This document shows positions 17,413 to 25,468 of a stretch of DNA of 63,148 nt, piece by piece; the stretch's first letter is position 1, and the number at the start of each line of letters is the position of its first letter. A model generated the notes under the pieces. That model did no database searches, was not told the DNA's origin, and saw only the letters and a program-made list of their open reading frames with translations. The stretch comes from Prevotellaceae bacterium UBA4359 (GTDB lineage Bacteria; Bacteroidota; Bacteroidia; Bacteroidales; Bacteroidaceae): assembly GCA_002393555.1 (NCBI GenBank), contig DGSP01000080.1, positions 1 through 63,148 on the forward strand, read 5' to 3'. The position numbers and the translations under genes are program-made.

Positions 17413-17582
17413 TTAAGTGAAAAGTGAAGAGTGAAGAGTGAAAAATCTAAGTTACTTTTGCCAATGAAAAGGCAACAGTCCGAATGGCAGGTAACTTAGA
17501 TTTTTCACTCTTCACTTTTCACTTTTAGTTTTTAGTTTTTCACTTTTCACTTTTAGTTTTTAGTTTTTCACTTTTCACTTTT
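17413..17582. repeat. Extended heptamer-armed palindromic repeat (family H1)
   Basis: Left arm AAAAGTG/AAGAGTG units, then AATCTAAGTTAC. The right side is GTAACTTAGATT followed by an unusually long run of CACTTTT units interspersed with TAGTTTT units, up to two bases from the symporter stop. The loop carries GTCCGAATGGCAGGTAAC, the reverse complement of the family core. A separate small hairpin (ATCCAAGTTACCTTGGAT, 17392-17409) lies just before it. Confidence 0.8.
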
Positions 17583-17585
17583 ATC

Positions 17586-19547
17586 TCACCACAACATCAC
17601 GTACAATGCGGTCACAATGGCGATGATGAAGATGCTGCCGTAGAGGTAGATGCGGTCTGTCTTGAAGAGTGCCAGATTGATAGGCACGGCCTTGGGGTTT
17701 TGTTGGGTGTGGAGGGCATTGGAGTTCAGGAAGATGGCGCAGGTGAGCAGCATTGCACCGAAGAAGTAGAAGGCTTCGAACCCGATGTCGTTAAGATAGG
17801 CAAAGATGCTCTCTTCGGGGGTGATTTCTCCGTCTCGGAAAAGGCAGACGATGCTGACCACTGCTGCAGCCAGGACGGATATGATGCCGGAAAATCCCAG
17901 TATGTGACTCCATTTCAGCATGGTGTGTCGATCCCGTTCTGATGGCAGGTCGCACGATTCGCTCTTCTTACTGAGCAATGACACGACGATGAAGAAGAAG
18001 GAGAGGAAGATGAACACGTAGCCTGCACGGAAGAGGAAGGGCACTTCGGGCATGACCACCTTGAGGAGAACGCCGAGCGGGATGGCAAGGATGGCTGTCC
18101 AGATGGCGGCTGTGGTGGAGGCACGTTTCCAGAAGAGGCCGAGGCTGAAGACGATGATGATGCCTGGATAGATGAAACCCGAATATTCCTGGATGTATTG
18201 GAAGGCTTGGTCAAGGTCGCCCAGCAGGGGGTGAACGGTGAACAGGGCGATGAAGAGTGCTGCGACAGACACGATGCGTCCGACATTGACCAGGCGTCGG
18301 TCGGATGCTTCTGGCTTGATGTACTTCTTGTAGATGTCGATGGTGAAGAGGGTGGCGGTGCTGTTGAGCATTGATGCCAGCGATGAGATGATGGAGGCGA
18401 TGAGTGCAGTGAGTGAGAGTCCTTTGATGCCAGTGGGGATGAAGTTGCGGACGAGCCAAGGGTAGGCATCGTCAGACACGTTGATTCTGCTTTGCACTTC
18501 GAGATACTGGTCGGCATGCTGATACATGTAGAAGGCACAGACACCTGGCAACACGGTGATGAAGGGGATGAGTATCTTCAGAAATCCGGCAAAGAGGAAG
18601 CCTTTCTTGGCATCGTCGGGGCTCTTGGCGGCAAGACCTTTCTGGATGATGTACTGGTTGAAGCACCAATAGCCCAAGTTGGTCAGCCACATACTGCCCA
18701 CCACGGCGGCAATGCCAGGCACATTGGAGAAGGCTTTCTCGTTGTAACTCTGTTGGATGATGAGGTGGAAATGAGTATCGTTGGCATGGTTTCCAGTGGT
18801 CAATGCAGAATAGACTTTCTCGATTCCTTCGAGTGCGTTGGAACCGTTTCCTGCCACGGCTGTCACGGCAAAGTAGGCCGTCACGGCACCGCCACCCACA
18901 ATGAAAATCATTTGCATGACATCGGCCCATGCCACGACGGTCAGGCCGCTGTGGATGGAATAGAGACCGGCCACCAGAAAGAGTGAGATGACAATAATCA
19001 TGCGCATGGAGATGTTCAGCCCCGGCAGGAGTTGCACCGTCATCCCCTGCAAGCCCAGCACCTGCTCAATGGCCAGCGCGCCCAGCCATGCCACAGACGT
19101 GAGGTTGATGAAAACGAAGAGGAAAATCCACAAGATGGAGAATGCTACGCCCACACCTGAGTTGTAGCGTTCGCGGAGGAACTGCGGAATGGTGAAAATC
19201 TTTCTGTCCATCATGGCAGGCAGCAGCCACTTGGCAATCACCACCAGCGTGATGGCGGCCATCAGTTCGTAGGCAGCAATGGCAATGCCATCGGCAAAGC
19301 CCGAACCCGCCATGCCGATGAACTGCTCGGTGGAGACGTTGGCAGCAATGAGGGATGCGCCCACAGCCCACCATGTGAGGGAGTTACCAGCCAGAAAATA
19401 GTCTTTGGCGCTGCCTTCCCTGCTGTTGCTGCTCAGGAAAATGCCAAGACTCACCAGCATGACCAAATAGACCAACAGAATGACGAAGTCAACCATCTCG
19501 AAGCCGCTTCTGCTCAGCGCTTCAGTAAAACTCATTTGTGTGTTCAT
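17586..19547 (-). CDS. Sodium/solute symporter of the SGLT type
   Basis: The 653-residue integral membrane protein belongs to the sodium:solute symporter (SSS) family. About 14 hydrophobic segments are visible. The first helix (FVILLVYLVMLVSLGIFLS) is followed by DYFLAGNSLTWWAVGASLIAANVSTEQFIGMAGSG, the signature region of SGLT-like sugar carriers. WCFNQYIIQKGLAAKS and a long C-terminal extension with extra helices also fit SGLT. It probably imports a sugar or related solute with sodium. Its own promoter box lies at 19591-19598. No enzyme neighbour reveals the substrate. Confidence 0.85.
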   Translation of the reverse strand: MNTQMSFTEALSRSGFEMVDFVILLVYLVMLVSLGIFLSSNSREGSAKDYFLAGNSLTWWAVGASLIAANVSTEQFIGMAGSGFADGIAIAAYELMAAITLVVIAKWLLPAMMDRKIFTIPQFLRERYNSGVGVAFSILWIFLFVFINLTSVAWLGALAIEQVLGLQGMTVQLLPGLNISMRMIIVISLFLVAGLYSIHSGLTVVAWADVMQMIFIVGGGAVTAYFAVTAVAGNGSNALEGIEKVYSALTTGNHANDTHFHLIIQQSYNEKAFSNVPGIAAVVGSMWLTNLGYWCFNQYIIQKGLAAKSPDDAKKGFLFAGFLKILIPFITVLPGVCAFYMYQHADQYLEVQSRINVSDDAYPWLVRNFIPTGIKGLSLTALIASIISSLASMLNSTATLFTIDIYKKYIKPEASDRRLVNVGRIVSVAALFIALFTVHPLLGDLDQAFQYIQEYSGFIYPGIIIVFSLGLFWKRASTTAAIWTAILAIPLGVLLKVVMPEVPFLFRAGYVFIFLSFFFIVVSLLSKKSESCDLPSERDRHTMLKWSHILGFSGIISVLAAAVVSIVCLFRDGEITPEESIFAYLNDIGFEAFYFFGAMLLTCAIFLNSNALHTQQNPKAVPINLALFKTDRIYLYGSIFIIAIVTALYVMLW

Positions 19548-19590
19548 AGATTTTTGTCAGACTTATCAGTATAAGATTGTTATGGTGATA

Positions 19591-19598
19591 CAAAGGTA
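19591..19598 (-). promoter_or_regulatory. Promoter -7 box of the symporter
   Basis: CAAAGGTA reads TACCTTTG on the minus strand and lies 43 bases ahead of the start codon. No clear -33 element is visible. Confidence 0.5.
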
Positions 19599-19663
19599 AT
19601 AATATTTCAAGACATTGTACACTTTTTTTTCTTTTTTTTTCTTCATTATTGCAAAAAAAAGAA

Positions 19664-19779
19664 GAAAAACTAAAAGTGAAAAGTGAAAAACTAAAAGTTT
19701 AAGTTACCTTTCCCCCCTGATGGCACACACCCTGAATGGGAGGATACTTTCACTTTTAGTTTTTCACTTTTCACTTTCC
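19664..19779. repeat. Heptamer-armed palindromic repeat (family H1 variant)
   Basis: Units AAAAGTG and AAACTAA lead to AAGTTTAAGTTACC, and the other arm has CACTTTTAG and CACTTTT units. The loop (about 19710-19750) differs from other copies. It lies between the tRNA terminator and the symporter promoter. Confidence 0.7.
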
Positions 19780-19852
19780 ATTCACCACATAGATGCCCCG
19801 ACGGAAGGGTGTTGGGCAGAAGTGTGTTGCTGGTGGGGGTGGCTCAGAAGAA

Positions 19853-19892
19853 AGAGAAAGTTCCTGAACGGGGTGTTCGGGAACTTTCTCTT
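19853..19892 (-). terminator. Terminator after tRNA-Phe
   Basis: AGAGAAAGTTCC-TGAAC and GTTCGGGAACTTTCTCT form a strong stem immediately downstream of the minus-strand tRNA gene. Confidence 0.75.
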
Positions 19893-19900
19893 GATTGAAG

Positions 19901-19973
19901 TGGTACCACCAGGATTCGAACCGGGGACACACGGATTTTCAGTCCGATGCTCTACCAACTGAGCTATGGCACC
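19901..19973 (-). tRNA. tRNA-Phe (GAA anticodon)
   Basis: On the minus strand a 73-base cloverleaf is visible. The acceptor arms are GGTGCCA and TGGTACC with one G-U pair and discriminator A, the D arm is AGCTCAGTTGGTAGAGC, and the anticodon loop reads CTGAAAA with anticodon GAA. The T loop is TTCGAAT. The CCA end is not encoded. The T stem has one C-U mismatch (positions 51 and 63), otherwise pairing is normal. Confidence 0.96.
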
Positions 19974-20081
19974 AACGTGTTGTTGTTGTTTTGCGAGTGC
20001 AAAGGTAGGGACTTTTTTCTTACTGGCCAAACTTTTCTCTCTTTTTTTTGCTTTTGGCACTAAAAAAGGTGGCAGAGCGGC

Positions 20082-20801
20082 TTATTTCCCTATGATTTGC
20101 AGGAAGAGTTGAGGCTTGTCGTTGATGATTAACTCATCGGGGAAGTGTGTCTCTTCGAGCAATGGGAGGGCGTATTGGTAGTTGCAGATGCCTGAGGTGT
20201 GGTGGGCATCGCTGCCGAGGATGATGGGTACGTCGTGCTGTCGGCAGAGGTGCAGCATCTGGGTGAACATGGGTCTGGCCAGTGTCTTGTGGCGTTGGGG
20301 GTTGAGCGAACTGCTGTTGAGTTCGAGCAGTGTGCCGGTGCGTTTGGCTGCCAGCACTACGGCTTCGAGGTCGAAACTGCTGGCGGTGCCGTCGCAGGGG
20401 TGCGAGATGATGTCTATGTGGGGATTCTCGATGGCACCGAGCAGGGCAGAGGTGTTCTGCTGGTGGGTGCCGTCGGTGTAACACAGGGAATGGAGACCGG
20501 CGATGACGTGGTCCATGCAGCCCAACGTCTGTTCGTCGGTGATGTCGAGGTTGCCCTCGTAGTCGATGATGTTGAGTTCGGCTCCCAGCAGCAGTCGCAT
20601 GGTGCCGTACTTGCGTGGCACGACGTGCAGGTTGCGAAAATAGATGGCGTGGCAGGCTCCGGGCAGCGCGGGACCGTGTTCTGTCACGCCAAAAAGGGTC
20701 AGTTCATGCTTCTGCGCTTCTTCAATCATCTCGTTGAGGGTGCTGAAGGCATGGCCAGACACGATGGAGTGGGTGTGTACGTCAAGTTTTATGTCTATCA
20801 T
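20082..20801 (-). CDS. PHP-domain metal-dependent phosphatase (YcdX-like)
   Basis: The 239-residue protein starts at MIDIKLDVHTHSIVSGHA; the longer frame upstream overlaps the thioesterase gene in another frame and is not real. Metal-binding motifs of the PHP superfamily are present: LDVHTHS, GVTEHGPALPG, GAELNI, IISHP and LGSDAHHTSG near the end, giving the expected His/Asp/Glu set for three metals. It resembles the YcdX type, a cytoplasmic phosphoesterase of unknown physiological substrate. Its start overlaps the thioesterase stop by one base (TAATG), indicating translational coupling. Confidence 0.85.
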   Translation of the reverse strand: MIDIKLDVHTHSIVSGHAFSTLNEMIEEAQKHELTLFGVTEHGPALPGACHAIYFRNLHVVPRKYGTMRLLLGAELNIIDYEGNLDITDEQTLGCMDHVIAGLHSLCYTDGTHQQNTSALLGAIENPHIDIISHPCDGTASSFDLEAVVLAAKRTGTLLELNSSSLNPQRHKTLARPMFTQMLHLCRQHDVPIILGSDAHHTSGICNYQYALPLLEETHFPDELIINDKPQLFLQIIGK

Positions 20802-21214
20802 TACATCAATGCTTCGAAGGGGAAATCTTTCCTCATGCGGTAGGCCAGCCCCGTCATGATGGCCAGCAGTTCGCCTCTCTGGTTGGTGATTTTCATGTCG
20901 CAGTAGGGCAGTTTGCGGTGGTCGAATGTTTCGGTGCATTCGGCTGTAATGCGGTCGCCCAACTGTCCCGATTTCAGGAAGGTGATGGTGTTGCTGATGC
21001 CGAGTGTGAGGATGCCGTGACTGTTGGCCACGCCAGCAAAGGCGAGGTCGGCCAGTGTGTACATCACACCGCCCTGACACACGCCAGCACCGTTCAGGTG
21101 CCGTTCCTCCACGGTCAGTTCAGCCTTTGCGTAGCCCTCGCGCAGTTCGGTCAGTTGTGCGCCGATGCTGGCAGCGAAGCGGTCGCCTGTGTTCAGGCTT
21201 TCAAGAAGTGTCAT
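20801..21214 (-). CDS. PaaI-type hot-dog thioesterase
   Basis: The 137-residue single hot-dog domain carries the PaaI-family pattern HLNGAGVCQGGVMYTLADLAFAG (about 40-62), with the N/G-rich helix start and the Asp/Glu catalytic region. Enzymes of this family hydrolyse aryl-acyl-CoA thioesters in the cytoplasm. It lies 17 bases downstream of the ACT-domain gene and in the same direction as a phenylacetate-CoA ligase gene, which supports an aryl-acyl-CoA substrate. It is coupled to the PHP gene by overlapping stop and start. Confidence 0.82.
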   Translation of the reverse strand: MTLLESLNTGDRFAASIGAQLTELREGYAKAELTVEERHLNGAGVCQGGVMYTLADLAFAGVANSHGILTLGISNTITFLKSGQLGDRITAECTETFDHRKLPYCDMKITNQRGELLAIMTGLAYRMRKDFPFEALM

Positions 21215-21231
21215 GGGGATGGGGGACGCTT

Positions 21232-21651
21232 TTATCGGAAATCCGCCTCAGTCAAGAAGGCTATCTTGTTGAGCATGATGATTTCTTTGGCCTTCTCGCT
21301 CTGGTCGGCACGGAACACCAGCACTCCCTTTCCCTGCCAAAGGAAGGAGTAGAGGTAGAGGATGTTCACACCTGTTTCCGACACCTGCTTGATGGCTTCG
21401 GCTGCACGACCGGGCTGGTCGTCTATGCTCAGGGCGAATACATCGGAGAGTTGTACGTTGATGCCTGCTTCTTTCAGGATGAGGTAAGCCTGTGCTGGGT
21501 CGTTGGTCAGCACTCGGTAGATGCCGTAGTCTTTGGTGTCGGCCACGGTGGAGGCGATAATCTGTATGCCTGCCTTGCTCAGCAGGTCGAGAACCTTGAT
21601 GAGGGTGCCTCCTTTGTTCTCGATGAAGATGGATAGTTGTTTGATTGTCAT
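21232..21651 (-). CDS. Tandem ACT-domain protein
   Basis: The 139-residue protein consists of two ACT domains (about 1-65 and 70-139) with no enzyme domain. The first contains FIENKGGTLIKVLDLLSKAGI and the second DDQPGRAAEAIKQVSETGV, both typical for amino-acid-binding ACT folds. Free-standing tandem ACT proteins are often encoded beside phenylacetate-CoA ligases and may sense aromatic amino acids. This gene lies between the ligase (an H1-type repeat intervenes) and the thioesterase. A regulatory role is inferred. Confidence 0.85.
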   Translation of the reverse strand: MTIKQLSIFIENKGGTLIKVLDLLSKAGIQIIASTVADTKDYGIYRVLTNDPAQAYLILKEAGINVQLSDVFALSIDDQPGRAAEAIKQVSETGVNILYLYSFLWQGKGVLVFRADQSEKAKEIIMLNKIAFLTEADFR

Positions 21652-21655
21652 GGTT

Positions 21656-21751
21656 GAAAGTTAAAAGTGAAAAGTTAAAAACTAAAAGTGAAAGTATGTT
21701 CTTCGCATGGCAGAAGTAACTTTTATTTTTAGTTTTTAACTTTTAGTTTTT
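21656..21751. repeat. Heptamer-armed palindromic repeat (family H1)
   Basis: AAAAGTGAAAAGTTA and AAACTAAAAGTG units form one arm and TTTAGTTTTTAAC the other. The loop contains CTTCGCATGGCAG, the reverse complement of the family core CTGCCATGCG. It sits between the ligase stop and the ACT gene start. Confidence 0.75.
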
Positions 21752-21752
21752 A

Positions 21753-23069
21753 CTATTGATATACTTTTCTCTTATCTACCACTCTCACGGCCTTGCCTTC
21801 GCTGACGGGCAGGGTGCCTTTGGGCACGAGTTTGACGTGGGGCGTAAGGAGAATCTCGTCCTTCAGTCGGCGTTTGATTTCCTTCTGCAGGGTGAGCAGC
21901 CGCTGGAAGTCGTCGGTGAAGAGTTCCTCCAGTTCCACCTCCACGGTCATGTTGTCGTTGTCCTCGTCGGTGGTGAGGGTGATGAGGTAGTTGCTGGCGA
22001 GTTCCTTGAACTGCATGAGAATCTTCTCAATCTGGATGGGGAAGATGTTGACGCCGCGCAGCACAATCATGTCGTCCGAACGTCCGCGCATGCGGTCCAG
22101 ACGGATGTGGTTGCGTCCGCAGGGGCAGGTGCGTCCCAGCACACGGGTGAGGTCTCTGGTGCGGTAGCGGAGGAGCGGCATGGCCTCGCGGCAGAGGGTG
22201 GTGAGCACCAGTTCGCCTATCTCGCCGTCGGCCACAGGCTCCAGCGTTTCGGGGTTGACGATTTCCACGATGTAGTAGTCTTCCCAGAAGTGCAGGCCGT
22301 TTTGTTCCTGACATTCGAAGCCCACACCGGGGCCGCACATCTCGCTCATGCCGAAGGAGTTGTATGCCTTCACACCCATCATCTGCTCGATGCGTTTGCG
22401 TTGCTCTTCCGAGTGAGGTTCTGCACCGATGGCAAGCACTTTCAGTTTCGTGTCGCGGCGAGGGTCAACCCCTTCCTGCTGCATCACCTCGTAGAGGCGG
22501 GTCACGTAACTGGGCACGGCGTGGATGGCGGTGGTGCCAAAGTCTTTGATGAATTTAATCTGACGGAGTGAGTTGCCTGCAGCGGCAGGCACGGTGAGCA
22601 TGCCCAGTTTCTCGGCTCCATACTGGAAGCCCAGACCACCTGTGAACATGCCGTAGCCGGAGGAGTTCTGGAACACGTCGTCGGGGCGCAGTCCCACCAT
22701 CCAGAGGTTGCGGGCCACTTGGTTGGCCCACTCGTCGAGGTCTTTCTTCGTGTGGAGAATGACTGTCGGGTTGCCCGTGGTGCCTGAAGAGGAGTGCAGA
22801 CGCACACACTCGCGGAGTGGCACACTGGCGATGCCGAAGGGGTAGGTGTCGCGCAGGTCTTGTTTTGTGGTGAAAGGAATCTTGCGGATATCGTCAAGGC
22901 TCTTGATGTCCTCAGGTTTCAGTCCTGCCTCCTCGAAGCGTTTCTTGTAGAACGGTGAGTTCATGCAATGCTTCACGGTCGCTTGCAGGCGTTCCAATTG
23001 CAGTTTGCTGATTTCCTCACGAGAGAGTGTCTCGTATTGCGGATGAAGGTAAGGTGATTTATCGTCCAT
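21753..23069 (-). CDS. paaK: Phenylacetate-CoA ligase, paralogue 1
   Basis: The 438-residue adenylate-forming enzyme probably activates phenylacetate or a related aryl acid to its CoA thioester using ATP. The adenylation motif SSSGTTGNPTVI (about 94-105), the segments NSFGMSEMCGPGVGFECQ (about 237-254) and RTRDLTR, and the C-terminal lid with GRSDDMIVLRGVNIFP are all visible. Length is normal. The start overlaps the aminotransferase stop by 11 bases. With the ACT protein and thioesterase it forms an aryl-acid cluster. It is a clear paralogue of the gene at 27104. Confidence 0.92.
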   Translation of the reverse strand: MDDKSPYLHPQYETLSREEISKLQLERLQATVKHCMNSPFYKKRFEEAGLKPEDIKSLDDIRKIPFTTKQDLRDTYPFGIASVPLRECVRLHSSSGTTGNPTVILHTKKDLDEWANQVARNLWMVGLRPDDVFQNSSGYGMFTGGLGFQYGAEKLGMLTVPAAAGNSLRQIKFIKDFGTTAIHAVPSYVTRLYEVMQQEGVDPRRDTKLKVLAIGAEPHSEEQRKRIEQMMGVKAYNSFGMSEMCGPGVGFECQEQNGLHFWEDYYIVEIVNPETLEPVADGEIGELVLTTLCREAMPLLRYRTRDLTRVLGRTCPCGRNHIRLDRMRGRSDDMIVLRGVNIFPIQIEKILMQFKELASNYLITLTTDEDNDNMTVEVELEELFTDDFQRLLTLQKEIKRRLKDEILLTPHVKLVPKGTLPVSEGKAVRVVDKRKVYQ

Positions 23070-24369
23070 GATTTTGATTAAATAGTTCTATGCGTTCCTT
23101 GAAAAGTGGTTCTTGCTCTTTGCTGAAGAACGAGGTGCAGATGCGCACTCCCTGTTCGTTGCTGCCCATCGTGTCGAGCGGGAACACGGCGATGCCATAG
23201 TACATCAGTTCGCGGGTCAGTTGCAGGTCGTTCATGCCGGGATACTGCACGGTGAAGTAGAAGCCATCGGCCAGCGGGGCGCCGAGGTCATTGTCATAGA
23301 CCAGATAGAAGCCGTTGGCCAGCAGCACATCCTTCATGAACTTTGCCCTGCGGCCATATTCCTTCACGTCGGCCAGGAAGTTGTAACTTCCGTCGCAAGC
23401 CGCCTCCATCAGTGCCGCCATCGCATGCTGCACACTGTGGGTCGTGCCGCTGCTGAGGGTGTACATCAGTCGGTTGCAGAAGAATTTGCCAAACTCACCC
23501 ACGCCGAAGTTCTTCTCCAATGCAGGATAAACACGGTGGTAGAGCGTGTTGCTGATGCAGGCCACACCGATGCGTTGGCCGGCATAGGAGAAGGCTTTAG
23601 AACCCGACACCGCCAGGATGTACTTGTCTGTGTATCGTGCCACGGTGGCCTGATAGGGTGCTTCGAAGGGATGGCTCAAGTCGCGGCGGAAGTCCATGGC
23701 GAAGTAGGCCAAGTCCTCCAGAATGATGCAGTCGTGCTTGTCGGCCAGACTGGCGATGCCCTTCAACTCTTCTTCATTGAAGCACACCCACGAGGGGTTG
23801 TTGGGATTGGAATACACGATGCCGCAGATGTTGCCCTTCGACAGGATTTCCTCCAACTTCTCGATGAGTGCGTTGCCCCGATAGCCGTGGATGTCCAGCC
23901 CGATGTGCTTGAGTCCAATCACGTCGCACTGGGTGGTCTGCACGGGGAATCCCGGATGGATGAACAGCACGGTGTCCTTCTCTGGCATGGCGTGGCGCCA
24001 AGCGGTGAAAGTGGCGAAGGTGCCCTGCATGGAGCCTGTGGTGGGGATGCAGCAGAGTGGGGCGATATCTACTCCGATGAAGGCTTTGACAAATCGCGAG
24101 GCCGCCTCCTTGATGCGTGGTATGCCGCCGTTGGGCGGATAGGTGGTGGCGCAGCCTTTGGCGAGTGCCTCCTGCTCGGCCTTCAGCGCAATCGCCGAGG
24201 GTTGCAGCCCCGGCACACCCATCTCCAGATGGATGACCTGCTGTCCCGTCTTTTCTTCCAGCACACGCGAGAGCGACTGTATGTCGCGGATGGTGGCCTG
24301 TGAGAAGTCGCCGAGGTCCATCCCTTCGATGGCCTCAGTGACGATGCTATAATCTAATGGTGTGTTCAT
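23059..24369 (-). CDS. PLP-dependent aminotransferase, class I/II
   Basis: The chosen start MNTPLDYSIVTEAIEG gives 436 residues; an ATG 11 codons upstream overlaps an A-rich region where a ribosome site (AAAAAAGA) is better placed for this start. Fold type I features are GVPGLQPSA, the NPNNPSWV substrate loop (about 188-195), ILEDLAYFAMD with the PLP-pyridine Asp, and SGSKAFSYAGQRIG containing the Schiff-base lysine (about 262). Coupling to a phenylacetate-CoA ligase suggests transamination of aromatic amino acids to aryl-pyruvates, which is inference. Confidence 0.85.
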   Translation of the reverse strand: MNTPLDYSIVTEAIEGMDLGDFSQATIRDIQSLSRVLEEKTGQQVIHLEMGVPGLQPSAIALKAEQEALAKGCATTYPPNGGIPRIKEAASRFVKAFIGVDIAPLCCIPTTGSMQGTFATFTAWRHAMPEKDTVLFIHPGFPVQTTQCDVIGLKHIGLDIHGYRGNALIEKLEEILSKGNICGIVYSNPNNPSWVCFNEEELKGIASLADKHDCIILEDLAYFAMDFRRDLSHPFEAPYQATVARYTDKYILAVSGSKAFSYAGQRIGVACISNTLYHRVYPALEKNFGVGEFGKFFCNRLMYTLSSGTTHSVQHAMAALMEAACDGSYNFLADVKEYGRRAKFMKDVLLANGFYLVYDNDLGAPLADGFYFTVQYPGMNDLQLTRELMYYGIAVFPLDTMGSNEQGVRICTSFFSKEQEPLFKERIELFNQNHGR

Positions 24370-24406
24370 ATCTTTTTTCAAAAACAATGTTTTTTGTGTC
24401 AATTTC

Positions 24407-24742
24407 CTATTTCAGGGCCTCGCTCACCAGCCATTTGATGTAGTTGTCGGAGACATTGTCGATTTCTTCCTTATCGTAGATGGTCAGCAGCGTCACGTTG
24501 GCATCATCGCTCACCAGCACGTTCAGCGTCAGCACACGTGCCCCGCCGCTCTTGCCCTTGCCCTTCGAGCCGATGGCCATGCGAATCTTGCGCACACCGC
24601 CACCGAGGTCGCTGCCTTGGAAGGGGTTCTTTTTCAATTCCTTGCTCAAAGTAAGATAGTCTGTCGGCAGTGACTTATATTTTTTTGCGAGCCGTTTGAA
24701 GCGTCTATCGAATTCAGCAGATGGTATAATGTTTACTTTCAT
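24407..24742 (-). CDS. Type II toxin-like protein (RelE/HigB-like)
   Basis: The 111-residue basic protein opens MKVNIIPSAEFDRRFKRLAKKYKSL, the usual start of RelE-superfamily toxins, and later has GGGVRKIRMAIGSKGKGKSGG and VTLLTIYDKEEIDNVS. Toxins of this type cleave or bind RNA at the ribosome. Its start overlaps the upstream small gene by four bases (ATGA), the normal antitoxin-toxin coupling. It could also be a DUF-type relative without toxicity. Confidence 0.75.
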   Translation of the reverse strand: MKVNIIPSAEFDRRFKRLAKKYKSLPTDYLTLSKELKKNPFQGSDLGGGVRKIRMAIGSKGKGKSGGARVLTLNVLVSDDANVTLLTIYDKEEIDNVSDNYIKWLVSEALK

Positions 24743-24990
24743 AGTAGCCCTTCTTCCTTCAAGCCTTGGAGAAACTCTTCTTCTGTCATCATCTTGATTT
24801 CTCCACGTTGGGCACGTTTCACCTCGTCGAGTGCCCGATAGAGCGACTCTTTCACATACGCTTTCTGCTGGGCGGTCTTGGCATCGTCGGATGGCTCAAT
24901 CAGTTTCTCTGCCAGCCATTTGCGGTTTCTCTGCGAGAGCGACAGCCCTTGGATGTACGCCCACAAGTTGTTCATTGCTACAGTTGTCAT
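24739..24990 (-). CDS. Antitoxin-like partner
   Basis: The 83-residue protein is helical and acidic toward the end. It shows LSLSQRNRKWLAEKLIE followed by KESLYRALDEVKRAQRGEIKMMTEEEFLQGL, a pattern like antitoxins that start with a dimerisation part and end with a toxin-wrapping helix. It is upstream of and overlaps the RelE-like gene. A minus-strand TAATTTTG box lies at 25016-25023. Confidence 0.7.
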   Translation of the reverse strand: MTTVAMNNLWAYIQGLSLSQRNRKWLAEKLIEPSDDAKTAQQKAYVKESLYRALDEVKRAQRGEIKMMTEEEFLQGLKEEGLL

Positions 24991-25015
24991 AATTGTAGGT
25001 TTTAGTTTCCGATTG

Positions 25016-25023
25016 CAAAATTA
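25016..25023 (-). promoter_or_regulatory. Promoter -7 box of the toxin-antitoxin pair
   Basis: CAAAATTA reads TAATTTTG on the minus strand, matching TAnnTTTG, 26 bases ahead of the antitoxin start. Confidence 0.45.
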
Positions 25024-25233
25024 CACAAAACTTTTCATTTCTTCTGTCTTTCTGCCCATGTTTTTGACTCCGAACCCTCAAAATCGTTCAAGTGTCTTCG
25101 CCTGCGGCGGATGGAATCTCGTTTCTCTGCTCCGAATCAGCCTTGTCCGTGGCTGGAAAAACGCTGACGGAGCAGACGGAAGGGTGGGGCCGGAAATTGG
25201 TCAAAATGTACACACTCGTAGCCTCAAAATCGA

Positions 25234-25294
25234 TGTGAGTCACACCTGTGGTAGGGGTGTGACTCACACCTATGGAGGGGGTGTGACTCACACC
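25234..25294. repeat. Three copies of a GGTGTGACTCACACC palindrome
   Basis: GTGAGTCACACC, GGTGTGACTCACACC and GGTGTGACTCACACC occur in about 61 bases with spacers TGTGGTAGG and TATGGAGG. Each unit is a near-perfect dyad. Apart from this array I see no gene or known element in 24991-25468. Confidence 0.7.
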
Positions 25295-25438
25295 TGTTTC
25301 GGGGCAGCGAGCGTTGGTCTTTTTGTACGATTGGGGCTCGTCCTTGGTTTTTCTTCCGTTGGAGGGCTTTCGGCGGTGAGCGTGCGGCCACCCTTCAAGT
25401 TTTTTCGCGAGATTGGCTGAAAAGTTGTAACTTTTGTG

Positions 25439-25446
25439 TAATTTTG
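25439..25446 (+). promoter_or_regulatory. Candidate -7 box of the metalloprotease gene
   Basis: TAATTTTG matches TAnnTTTG and lies 22 bases ahead of the first ATG. A TTGG at 25413-25416 is rather far for a -33 element. Confidence 0.4.
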
Positions 25447-25468
25447 CAGGCGAAAGTAAAAATCTCGA

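Noticed and set aside
20802..21080. N-terminal extension of the PHP protein
   Set aside because: It lies out of frame inside the thioesterase gene; conserved PHP sequence starts at 20801.
25234..25294. CRISPR-like array
   Set aside because: Only three short palindromic units with 8-9 base spacers; no repeat of CRISPR length and no cas genes in the window. The same applies to the arrays at 9896, 34652 and 49732.
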